Assembly: GCA_017472105.1 (NCBI GenBank)
Contig: JAFUQY010000050.1
Coordinates: 1 to 13,494, forward strand
Origin: Clostridia bacterium
GTDB lineage: Bacteria > Bacillota_A > Clostridia > Oscillospirales > CAG-272
Direction: 5' to 3'
DNA: 13,494 nt
A program made the position numbers and the translations under genes. The notes beneath the pieces were generated by a model. The model searched no databases. It was not told where the DNA came from and was given only the letters and a program-made list of their open reading frames with translations. This document shows, in pieces, positions 1-6,920 of the stretch. Numbering within the stretch: position 1 is the first letter of the stretch; the number at the start of each line of letters is the position of its first letter.

Positions 1-721
<721 letters not shown>

Positions 722-769
722 TTACCTCTTTCATTTATTTTTTATTAAGATAATTTGGAATTTGCTGAT

Positions 770-1276
770 TTATAAATTGATGACCTGACGGATGGTCGTG
801 CCGCCTTTTTCAAGGGATACACTGCCGGTACGGCAAATTTCGAGAATGGTGTAGTCCCTCATCAGGTTGATGAAGTCATCGATCCGGCGTGATACATCGG
901 CCAGACGCAGCGTCAGATAATCCTTTGCATAATCGACTGTTACCGCACCAAAGGCTTCTGCTGCCATACGGATGTCCTCACGGTCTGCCGGGTCATTTTT
1001 CATCTTAATCAGCAGAAGCTCACAGCTGACAGAGCTTTCCGGATTCAGTTCCTTGATGGAGCAGACATCCGGGAGCTTGTAAAGCTGATTGATAAGCTGC
1101 TGCTTGTTGCTTTCTTCGCCGTCAAAAACAACGGTGATACGGGAAAGCTCACTGGTTTCGGTTTCGCTGACGGTCAGTGCGCTGATGTTGAACTGCCGCC
1201 GACGGAACATGCTTGTTACTCTGTTCAGTACGCCGAACTGATTTTGTACCAATACTGCTACGGTATATCGGTTCAT
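770..1276 (-). CDS. ilvN: Acetolactate synthase small (regulatory) subunit
   Basis: Regulatory subunit of acetohydroxyacid synthase; in this family it stimulates the catalytic subunit and carries feedback inhibition by valine or other branched-chain amino acids. The protein has 168 residues, normal for the long IlvN/IlvH type. The N-terminal ACT domain (about 2-75) opens with MNRYTVAVLVQNQFGVLNRV and includes the FNISALTVSETE stretch; the second, C-terminal regulatory domain spans about 80-165 (EDIRMAAEAFGAVTVDYAKD onward). I chose the ATG at 1274-1276 because AGGTGA sits 5 nt upstream and family proteins start this way. The in-frame GTG at 1283-1285 would add three residues and overlap ilvB, but has poorer spacing. 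The ilvB stop lies 1 nt before this ATG, so translational coupling to ilvB is likely. Confidence 0.95.
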   Translation of the reverse strand: MNRYTVAVLVQNQFGVLNRVTSMFRRRQFNISALTVSETETSELSRITVVFDGEESNKQQLINQLYKLPDVCSIKELNPESSVSCELLLIKMKNDPADREDIRMAAEAFGAVTVDYAKDYLTLRLADVSRRIDDFINLMRDYTILEICRTGSVSLEKGGTTIRQVINL

Positions 1277-1277
1277 G

Positions 1278-2945
1278 TCAGTCACCTGCCTTTACGATGA
1301 TATCATCCATACTGCCGCCGGGAGGAAGCATGGGAAGCACGAATTCGTCCTTGTCGATCCGGCAGTCGATGACGTAGGGACCGGACTGCGCAAACGCACG
1401 GGTCAGCGCTTCGTCAAGTTCCTCCGGGGTTTCAACCGTCTCGCCGTCCGCACCGAATGCTTTGGCAAGAGCAGGGAAGTCCGTTTTCCGTCCCAGAACG
1501 GTGTTGGAATAATGCTTGTTGTAGAACAGCGTCTGCCACTGACGGACCATGCCCAGCACGCCGTTGTTCATGATGAGAATCACAAGGGGAAGGTTGTAAG
1601 TCACAGCGGTGGCAAGCTCTTGCAGGCACATGCCGAAGCTGCCGTCCCCGGTGACAAGGACGCTCCGTTCGCCCGTACCGAATGCCGCACCGATCGCCGC
1701 ACCGAGTCCGAATCCCATTGTGCCGAGCCCGCCGCTGGAAACAAATCTGCGAGGAGTCCGGAAGACAAGATTCTGTGCCGACCACATCTGATGCTGTCCG
1801 ACGTCGGTGCAGACTGCGGTGTTTTCGCCGAGATGCCGGTTCAGCGTCAGGATTGCGCTCCGCGGTGTCATGCCGCCCCGGTTGTCGAGGTAGGATTCCT
1901 CTTCGCTCCGGAAGGTGTTCACCTTTTCCGTCCATGCAGGTCTTTCCGTTTCTTTCACGAGCGGCAGGAGTTTTTGCAGCGTCAGCTTGACGTCACCTCT
2001 GAGTCCGCAGACGGAATTCACGGTTTTGTTCAGCTCCGAGCCGTCCACGTCAATGTGCACGATTTTTGCGCCGACTGCGAATTTCGCACGGTTTCCGGTG
2101 ACACGGTCGTTGAACCGCACGCCGAGGGAGATGATAACGTCCGCGTTGTGCATCGACATGGAGGAGGCGTAGTGCCCGTGCATGCCCTGCATTCCGAGGA
2201 ATTTCGGATGATCGGTCGGAATCGCGGACAGTCCCATGAGGGAACATCCGATGGGAGCGTCGATTTTTTCAGCCAGCGCGAGCATTTCCGGCTGTGCATC
2301 TGCCGTGATAACGCCGCCGCCGAAGTAGATGAACGGCCGCTCGGCAGTGTTGATAAGCTCAGCCGCTTCCGTGATGCGGACCTCCTTTGCGGCATGCGGC
2401 TCGTCGGGCAGTGCAGGGGATTGCGGCTCGTATTCGCATTTTGCAATCTGCACATCCTTCGGGACGTCGATGAGGACGGGACCCGGTCTGCCGGATTTTG
2501 CCAGTGCGAACGCTTCGCGGATGGTTTCGGCGAGGTTTTCCACCGATCCGACGAAGTAGTTGTGCTTCGTGATGGGCAGGGTCACGCCGGTGATGTCAAT
2601 TTCCTGAAAGCTGTCGGTGCCGATCTGAGTCGTCGGAACGTTGCCGCAGATTGCCACCATCGGGACGGAATCGAGATAAGCCGTGGCGATGCCGGTGACC
2701 AGATTTGTCGCTCCGGGACCCGATGTGGAAATCACAACGCCGACCTTGCCGGTGGTTCTTGCGTAACCGTCTGCGGCATGTGCGGCACCCTGTTCATGTG
2801 CGGTCAGGATATGGTTGATTTCGTTCTGGTGGGTGTAAAGGCTGTCGTAAACGTTGAGAATCTGACCGCCCGGGTAGCCGAAGACGGTGTCACAGCCTTG
2901 TTCGATCAAGGTTTTTACGAGGATATCTGCGCCTGAAAGATACAT
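1278..2945 (-). CDS. ilvB: Acetolactate synthase large (catalytic) subunit
   Basis: ThDP-dependent acetohydroxyacid synthase: condenses two pyruvates to acetolactate, or pyruvate plus 2-oxobutyrate to acetohydroxybutyrate. The second reaction uses the product of the upstream ilvA. It has 555 residues, full length for the family. N-terminal Pyr domain begins LSGADILVKTLIEQGCDTVFGYPGG and carries the catalytic Glu51 in LTAHEQGAAHAADGYAR. A middle domain holds the FGGGV segment (about 208-212). The C-terminal PP domain has the ThDP/Mg2+ motif GDGSFGM (433-439) with the partner NN at 460-461. Start: the ATG at 2943-2945 is preceded by an excellent AAAGGAG and gives the family-typical M-x-LSGA start. 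An in-frame ATG at 2958-2960 overlaps the ilvA stop as ATGA, but has a weak ribosome site and would add five atypical residues. The gap to ilvA is 11 nt. Confidence 0.97.
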   Translation of the reverse strand: MYLSGADILVKTLIEQGCDTVFGYPGGQILNVYDSLYTHQNEINHILTAHEQGAAHAADGYARTTGKVGVVISTSGPGATNLVTGIATAYLDSVPMVAICGNVPTTQIGTDSFQEIDITGVTLPITKHNYFVGSVENLAETIREAFALAKSGRPGPVLIDVPKDVQIAKCEYEPQSPALPDEPHAAKEVRITEAAELINTAERPFIYFGGGVITADAQPEMLALAEKIDAPIGCSLMGLSAIPTDHPKFLGMQGMHGHYASSMSMHNADVIISLGVRFNDRVTGNRAKFAVGAKIVHIDVDGSELNKTVNSVCGLRGDVKLTLQKLLPLVKETERPAWTEKVNTFRSEEESYLDNRGGMTPRSAILTLNRHLGENTAVCTDVGQHQMWSAQNLVFRTPRRFVSSGGLGTMGFGLGAAIGAAFGTGERSVLVTGDGSFGMCLQELATAVTYNLPLVILIMNNGVLGMVRQWQTLFYNKHYSNTVLGRKTDFPALAKAFGADGETVETPEELDEALTRAFAQSGPYVIDCRIDKDEFVLPMLPPGGSMDDIIVKAGD

Positions 2946-2956
2946 ACAATCTCCTT

Positions 2957-4153
2957 TCATCCCTGCACAATCTTGAATCCTTCATCACGCAGGGTTTGTG
3001 TGATCAGATTCACGTGCTCGAAGTTTCTGGTTTCCATATCGATGCGGAGGAAGCATCCGTTGACGCTCTCCGTGTTGCCTTTTTCGTAGTGTACGCCGGT
3101 GACGTTGCCGCCGCAGTCCGCGATGATGCGGGAGATGTCCTTGAGCTGACCGGGCTTGTCGATCAGTTCGATCAGGAGACTGGACGAGCGTCCGGATTTC
3201 ATAAGACCGCGGTCGATGACACGGGAGAGGCTGGTTACGTCAATGTTTCCGCCGGATACCACTGCGACGACGCGCTTGCCGGCGAGATTAAATTTGTTGA
3301 ACATTACCGCCGCGACCGCTGTGGCACCTGCACCTTCGGCGATCATTTTCTGCTTTTCGATCAGTGCGAGGATTGCGCTTGCCACTTCGTCGTCGCTGAC
3401 CAGTGCAATCTCGTCCACGTAGTTTTTCACAAGCTCGTAGGTGTTCACGCCCGGCTGCTTCACGGCAATACCGTCCGCGATGGTGGAGACGGAGGTGAGA
3501 CATTCCCGCTCGCCGTCCTTCACGGAGTTGTACATGCTCGGTGCTCCGGATGCCTGAACGCCGTAGACCTTGACCGACGGACGGATCTGCTTGACGGTGT
3601 ACGCGATGCCCGAAATGAGTCCGCCGCCGCCGATGGGAACAACGATGGCATCAATGTTGTCGAGATCGTTCAGGATCTCAAGCGCAATCGTGCCCTGACC
3701 GGCAATGACGTTCTCGTCGTCAAACGGATGAACGAACGTGTAGCCTTCTTGATCCTTCAGTTCGAGTGCCTTCTGGTACGCGTCATCGTAGCAGCCTTCC
3801 ACGAGGCACACATCCGCGCCGTATCCCTTGGTCGCTTCCACTTTGGAGATCGGAGCGGAGTCGGGCAGGCAGATGAGGGAGCGGATTCCGCTTTTGGTTG
3901 CCGCAAGAGCCACACCCTGCGCGTGATTTCCCGCGGAGCAGGCGATGACCCCTTTGGATTTTTCCTCTTCGGAGAGCATTGCGATTTTATAAGCTGACCC
4001 GCGGACCTTGAAGGAACCCGTGATCTGCAGGTTTTCCGGCTTGAGATACAATTCACATTCGGGAGCAATACCGTAGGCTCTGACCACGCTGGTTTCGCGG
4101 ATGATGTTTTTCAGAACCTGCTGTGCATCGAAAACTTTGTCAAGGGATAGCAT
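2957..4153 (-). CDS. ilvA: Threonine ammonia-lyase with C-terminal ACT domain
   Basis: PLP enzyme that deaminates threonine to 2-oxobutyrate, the entry step to isoleucine. It has 398 residues: a catalytic fold-type II domain (about 1-315) and one C-terminal ACT domain (about 325-398, SSSLLIELIDKPGQLKDISR onward), the short biosynthetic/catabolic form rather than the two-ACT E. coli IlvA form. Visible active-site elements are the Schiff-base Lys49 in GSFKVRGS, the Asn of SAGNHAQGVA, the phosphate-binding loop VPIGGGGLISG and the SGGNID motif before the ACT domain. The start ATG at 4151-4153 has a modest AAGGCGG ribosome site. It is the first gene of the operon, directly behind the tandem T-box leader, and its position with ilvBNC supports a biosynthetic role in isoleucine supply. 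The ACT domain suggests allosteric control; the effector is not readable from the sequence. Confidence 0.95.
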   Translation of the reverse strand: MLSLDKVFDAQQVLKNIIRETSVVRAYGIAPECELYLKPENLQITGSFKVRGSAYKIAMLSEEEKSKGVIACSAGNHAQGVALAATKSGIRSLICLPDSAPISKVEATKGYGADVCLVEGCYDDAYQKALELKDQEGYTFVHPFDDENVIAGQGTIALEILNDLDNIDAIVVPIGGGGLISGIAYTVKQIRPSVKVYGVQASGAPSMYNSVKDGERECLTSVSTIADGIAVKQPGVNTYELVKNYVDEIALVSDDEVASAILALIEKQKMIAEGAGATAVAAVMFNKFNLAGKRVVAVVSGGNIDVTSLSRVIDRGLMKSGRSSSLLIELIDKPGQLKDISRIIADCGGNVTGVHYEKGNTESVNGCFLRIDMETRNFEHVNLITQTLRDEGFKIVQG

Positions 4154-4197
4154 GTTGTATTCCGCCTTTCGGATGAAATTCTGATCTGCTCCGGAGC

Positions 4198-4242
4198 AAA
4201 AAACAAACCCGCCCCAAAGCTTTTAAAAAACTTTGAGACGGG
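4198..4242 (-). terminator. Intrinsic terminator arm of the ilv T-box
   Basis: On the minus strand CCCGTCTCAAAG (4231-4242) pairs over 12 positions, two of them G-U, with CTTTGGGGCGGG (4208-4219) around an 11-nt loop. A T-rich tract TTTGTTTTTT (4198-4207) follows. The CGTCTCAAA part is also the 3' arm of the antiterminator, so the two hairpins exclude each other. Uncharged cognate tRNA should favour readthrough into ilvA. Confidence 0.92.
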
Positions 4243-4303
4243 TATAAATATTCATTACACTCGCGGTACCACTCAAATTGCGGATACAAAAATCCGCCGC
4301 CTC

Positions 4304-4347
4304 TTCGAAGTCAATCAACTTCTATGCACTGACGCAGCAAACTCGGG
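4304..4347 (-). repeat. Leader repeat, downstream copy (44 nt)
   Basis: Second copy of the 44-nt leader block (41/44 identical to 4488-4531). Here the small hairpin is GAAGT / ACTTC with loop TGATTG. It directly precedes the stem III-like hairpin and the T-box/antiterminator, the layout of a complete single T-box leader, so this is the canonical unit and the upstream one is the extra. Confidence 0.85.
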
Positions 4348-4487
4348 AAACGCCTACTGGGTGTTAAAACCTTTGGGGCTTCCGGCTCAGAAGGGATGGG
4401 AAATCCGCAGTCCTTTACCGGGATCGCACCATCCCCGGCTCTCTGTGAAATTCGTTGCAGTTTCCGTCTTCATCAACGCCTTTATTG

Positions 4488-4531
4488 TTCGAAGTCAATC
4501 AACCTCTATGCACTCACGCAGCAGACTCGGG
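4488..4531 (-). repeat. Leader repeat, upstream copy (44 nt)
   Basis: This 44-nt block is identical at 41 of 44 positions to 4304-4347, a spacing of 184 nt. It lies 3' of the first Stem I-like unit, where T-box leaders carry Stem II or IIA/B. It holds a small hairpin (GAGGT / ACTTC, loop TGATTG). One of the three differences turns an A-U pair in the other copy into a G-U pair here, so pairing is retained. This supports a selected RNA element rather than an idle duplication. Confidence 0.85.
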
Positions 4532-4672
4532 TCGTCCTACACACATTCCGCTTCAGACTTCCGGCTCGGAAGGGAGAGGACTTAAGGTTACGCATACCGA
4601 TTCACACCTGCCATCGGCTCTCTGTGATGCACTTGCCTTGTCCATTCTTCGTCATCGCCTTTGATGGCACAT

Positions 4673-4701
4673 ATTTTATCACGCTAAAGCGACGATGTCA
4701 A
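4673..4701 (-). promoter_or_regulatory. Sigma-A promoter of the ilvABNC operon
   Basis: On the minus strand a consensus -35 TTGACA (4696-4701) is separated by 17 bp from -10 TAAAAT (4673-4678). The bases just before the -10 are TGA, an extended -10. Transcription should start near 4666, just before the first Stem I-like unit. A strong constitutive promoter fits control by termination in the leader. Confidence 0.88.
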
Positions 4702-4919
4702 TAGGTTTTGCGAAAATGAATTAAATTTAGTGTGAATGCATAAAGTTGCATGCAGAATTCTGTGAAATCTGCTGAGGGATTTTCGCATATCCCAGCGGTC
4801 ACTCCTGATCGGACAGCAGTTCTGCGGCGGTTTCTTCCGTTTCTCTATATACGGCATTCATCGCTCAGATATGCACGTGAACCGTCCGATGCCGGCAATC
4901 CGCTTCCCGAAATTTCCAT

Positions 4920-4949
4920 TCATAAGAAAGACACAAGTGATTCATAATA
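4920..4949 (+). promoter_or_regulatory. Candidate sigma-G/F-type promoter of the spore-protein gene
   Basis: CATAATA (4943-4949) matches the -10 consensus of forespore sigma factors, and TCATA (4920-4924) lies 18 bp upstream as an imperfect -35. Known SASP genes are transcribed by sigma-G in the forespore, so this is expected here. The -35 is weak, so the call is tentative. It would give a leader of about 80 nt. Confidence 0.45.
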
Positions 4950-4952
4950 GTC

Positions 4953-5010
4953 TCGGAAGCAAGAGTGTTTCCGAATCAGGAGCACCTGACGAAAAGATTC
5001 GTGCTTCCGA
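4953..5010 (+). other. Structured 5' leader with mutually exclusive hairpins
   Basis: TCGGAAGC (4953-4960) can pair with GTTTCCGA (4967-4974, 8 pairs, 6-nt loop) or with GCTTCCGA (5003-5010, 8 Watson-Crick pairs). TCAGG-AGCA-CCTGA (4976-4989) forms another small hairpin in between. The two long pairings exclude each other. No known riboswitch class is recognised. Confidence 0.45.
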
Positions 5011-5038
5011 AATTTATTATGAAACGGAGAACCAAACC

Positions 5039-5305
5039 ATGTCTCAGAGAAGTTCCAACAAGATCGTAGTACCCGAAGCAAAGGCAGCTATGGAGCAGTT
5101 CAAGCAGCAGGCTGCAAATGAAGTAGGCGTATCCCTGAATCAGGGCTACAACGGTCAGCTCACCTCCCGCGAAGCCGGTTCCATCGGCGGTCAGATGGTC
5201 AAGAAGATGTGTACCGTACGAACTGCGAGATATACAAGAGCGGACAGAAACGCATCCGGACACACGAGGGAAGTGCAGTACATAGTCTCGGTCCGGATAT
5301 CATAA
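5039..5305 (+). CDS. Alpha/beta-type small acid-soluble spore protein with atypical C-terminal tail
   Basis: DNA-coating protein of the dormant spore, protecting DNA from UV and degraded at germination by the GPR protease. It has 88 residues from the ATG at 5039-5041, with GGAG 9 nt upstream. Residues 6-57 match the family: VVPEAKAAMEQFKQQAANEVGV, with the probable GPR site around Glu28-Val29 (NEVGV), then GYNGQLTSREAGSIGGQMVKKM. Family members normally end within about 10-15 mostly acidic or Gln-rich residues after this; here about 30 residues follow that are basic and contain a Cys (CTVRTARYTRADRNASGHTR onward). Either the tail is real, or a frameshift near 5209 displaced the native end; the other frame there continues to a stop at 5283-5285. 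Spore role is secure, the exact C-terminus is not. It is monocistronic, with a terminator 25 nt after the stop. Confidence 0.88.
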   Translation: MSQRSSNKIVVPEAKAAMEQFKQQAANEVGVSLNQGYNGQLTSREAGSIGGQMVKKMCTVRTARYTRADRNASGHTREVQYIVSVRIS

Positions 5306-5328
5306 CTGCATATATGGACTTACTCAGA

Positions 5329-5375
5329 AAACGTGCCGCAATTACCATTTTTCAGGCAAAAGCGGCACGTTTGTT
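5329..5375. terminator. Intrinsic terminator between convergent genes
   Basis: ACGTGCCGC (5331-5339) pairs perfectly with GCGGCACGT (5362-5370), extended by two A-T pairs, around a 22-nt loop. A TTGTT tail follows on the plus strand, and on the minus strand the stem runs into TTTTC. It ends the SASP transcript and probably also the convergent serine hydrolase transcript, whose stop is at 5405. Confidence 0.75.
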
Positions 5376-5404
5376 ATGGACGCATTAAGAAAATTTTATC
5401 GGCC

Positions 5405-6817
5405 TCAGCACCTGTGACCGGTAAGTTCAGCGGCATCGGGATCCAGAAGACCGCGCTTTTCGAACCGGAGCTTCAGCAGATCGCCGTCAGCCGTGAAGGT
5501 ATAACCCATGCGGTGAGGGCAGTTGAGGAAACGGATTCTGAACGTCAGTTTTCCGTCTTCCGCGGTGTAGGAGGCGGCAGTACGGCAGCGTTCGCGGTCG
5601 GGTGTTGACATGAGATCGACGAGCTTCGGCTTGACTTTTTTCGCAAAAATCAGACTTTCCGCCCAGTGACCGTTTCCGGCGCGGAGGACGTTCTGATCCA
5701 CACCGTCGGAGAAAATCGCCTGCATTTCATCGGCAGCGGTGTCATAGATGAAGTAAACTCCCGTCCAGCCCATCGGATTTTCTTCGAGACGGAAGAAGGT
5801 GTTTTCAAATCCTGCGGTTTTCTGCGCAGAGCCGGATGTTTCATATGTCGGAAGAATCACGGATGCAGTGTCGTCGGCATCAAAGAGATGCTCCGCGAGC
5901 TCCATGACGGCATCCATTTCGCGCTGCATATCGCCGAGCTCGGTCTGGATGGCAAAGACCATGTTGTGTTCCGGAAGAACCACGCAGAGCTGTCCGAAAG
6001 CACCGTCGCCGCGGAATCCTTCACGGGCATTGACCCAGAACTGGTAACCGTAACCCGCACACCAGTCGGGCGTACCGTTCATGGAATTGTCGGAAACGGG
6101 CGAGGTGGCAGCGTTCACCCATTCTTCGGAGAGAATCCGTTTTCCGTTCCACATTCCCTTGTTGAGATAGAGAAGCCCCAGCTTTACAATGTCGTCGGAG
6201 CAGATGTGGATGCCGCAGCCGCCTTCATTGGTGCCATCGGGAACACGGCTCCAGCGGACATCGGTGATTCCGAGCGGGAGAAAGAGCTTCCATGTCAGAA
6301 AATCAACGAGCTTCATACCGGAAATCCGTTCGACGATGCAGGAAAGCAGGCAGGTTGCCCCGGTGTTGTAGGCGAAATGCGTGCCGGGTTCGTAAACGAC
6401 TTCCTGTGCGAGGAATGCACGTGCGGCGTCGTCGGAACGTACCATCCGGTTCATGACGCAGGACGGGTGCCCGGTGTTCATGGAGAGAACATGCTTCACG
6501 CGCATTTTGCCGAGATTTTCGGAAACGACGTCCGGAAGCTTGTCCGGGAACAGATCGGCAATGCGGTCTTCGACGGAGAGTTTGCCTTCGTCACAGAGAA
6601 TCCCGATCGCCGTGGAGCAGAAGCTTTTGGAGAGGGAATAGATTTCCCGTTTGTCGGTCGGTGAATACGGAGCCGGGGCGATCCGGACAACCATCGCATT
6701 GCCCGAGTAAATCTGCAATGTGTGGATTTCGTCGTGTTCCGGCGGGAATTTTGCGAAGAATTCGTTCAGCGCACGCTTGGATACGCGCGGATCGGTGTAT
6801 ATTGCGGAATTTGTCAT
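5405..6817 (-). CDS. Serine hydrolase of the beta-lactamase / class C-like family
   Basis: 470 residues in the penicillin-binding-protein/beta-lactamase superfamily (COG1680-type), which includes esterases, amidases and peptidases. The nucleophile motif SxxK is S61-L-S-K64 in YSLSKSFCS. The second motif is Y150-N-T in FAYNTGATCLLS, a variant of YxN common in non-lactamase members. The third region, usually (H/K)xG or GxGGQ, is G270-DGAFGQL. The C-terminal ~150 residues form an extra domain of unclear role. No signal peptide or membrane helix is seen, so a cytosolic enzyme is likely, which argues against a cell-wall role. AGGAG lies 8 nt before the ATG. It is 103 nt downstream of the BNR gene on the same strand, with no clear promoter of its own, so co-transcription is plausible. 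An esterase acting on acylated glycans would fit the context, but that is inference. Confidence 0.85.
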   Translation of the reverse strand: MTNSAIYTDPRVSKRALNEFFAKFPPEHDEIHTLQIYSGNAMVVRIAPAPYSPTDKREIYSLSKSFCSTAIGILCDEGKLSVEDRIADLFPDKLPDVVSENLGKMRVKHVLSMNTGHPSCVMNRMVRSDDAARAFLAQEVVYEPGTHFAYNTGATCLLSCIVERISGMKLVDFLTWKLFLPLGITDVRWSRVPDGTNEGGCGIHICSDDIVKLGLLYLNKGMWNGKRILSEEWVNAATSPVSDNSMNGTPDWCAGYGYQFWVNAREGFRGDGAFGQLCVVLPEHNMVFAIQTELGDMQREMDAVMELAEHLFDADDTASVILPTYETSGSAQKTAGFENTFFRLEENPMGWTGVYFIYDTAADEMQAIFSDGVDQNVLRAGNGHWAESLIFAKKVKPKLVDLMSTPDRERCRTAASYTAEDGKLTFRIRFLNCPHRMGYTFTADGDLLKLRFEKRGLLDPDAAELTGHRC

Positions 6818-6920
6818 ACGTATGTCTCCTGAATGGATCGGATAGTGAATGAGCGTTCGTTCTGAGTGCTATATGTACGATATAACAGGATCGTCCGGCG
6901 CAGACCTGTGACAGCGGAAC

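Larger units (their letters stand above)
4198..4666 (-). promoter_or_regulatory. Tandem T-box leader: two tRNA-sensing units, one antiterminator
   Basis: RNA leader of the ilv operon, read on the minus strand. The core T-box sequence TGGTACCGCG (4262-4271) matches the family bulge. It is framed by TTTGAG (4272-4277) and CTCAAA, which with GCG/CGT form a complete antiterminator competing with the terminator at 4198-4242. A stem III-like hairpin (4280-4285 with 4292-4297) precedes it. Upstream are two Stem I-like units: each has GGC followed by a GATGA kink-turn-like element, GAAG pairing with CTTC, the shared 13-mer TCACAGAGAGCCG (4615-4627 and 4436-4448) and a 3' CTTC-N-GAGCCGG, then a shared 44-nt block. 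The aligned triplets before C-CTTC are CTC (4574-4576, Leu) and ATC (4395-4397, Ile). The upstream unit has no T-box sequence, antiterminator or terminator of its own. That this is a T-box leader is near certain; the specifier positions are inferred, since the usual AGUA S-turn is not obvious. Confidence 0.9.
4702..5038. other. Non-coding stretch between ilv promoter and spore-protein gene
   Basis: No convincing gene lies here. Short open frames on either strand (up to about 65 codons) lack ribosome sites and recognisable protein features. The left end is AT-rich DNA upstream of the ilv promoter; the right end holds the candidate SASP promoter and its structured 5' leader, listed separately. 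The middle (about 4750-4915) shows only short palindromes such as CAGAATTCTG (4752-4761), without a clear role. Confidence 0.6.

Noticed and set aside
1275..2936. 553-codon open frame on the plus strand opposite ilvB
   Set aside because: It is the antisense shadow of a conserved ilvB with clear motifs; its translation is rich in Arg, His, Cys and Val with no recognisable domain and no ribosome site. Long antisense frames are common opposite codon-biased genes.
2996..3997. 333-codon plus-strand frame opposite ilvA
   Set aside because: Composition matches an antisense shadow (many Asp/Val/His), no ribosome site and no family resemblance; ilvA is certain on the other strand.
4188..4197. GCTCCGGAGC perfect palindrome just after the T-box terminator tract
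   Set aside because: A 10-bp self-complementary site cannot form a stable hairpin with a proper loop; most likely chance or a trivial flank.
4361..4704. Overlapping plus-strand frames of 69-102 codons in the ilv leader
   Set aside because: They lie over the T-box structural RNA and arise from its low stop density; no ribosome sites, and the protein sequences look random.
4701..4730. Possible CodY box upstream of the ilv promoter (minus strand CATTTTCGCAAAACC)
   Set aside because: About five mismatches to the 15-bp AATTTTCWGAAAATT consensus; too weak to call by eye even though ilv operons are common CodY targets.
5666..6664. 332-codon plus-strand frame opposite the serine hydrolase
   Set aside because: Antisense shadow of a gene with intact SxxK and YNT motifs; no start signals or domain.
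6867..6889. TATAT/ATATA inverted repeat around GTACG before the serine hydrolase gene, and possible -10 elements there
   Set aside because: The symmetric part is short and AT-rich, and no matching -35 was found, so neither an operator nor a promoter is supported.
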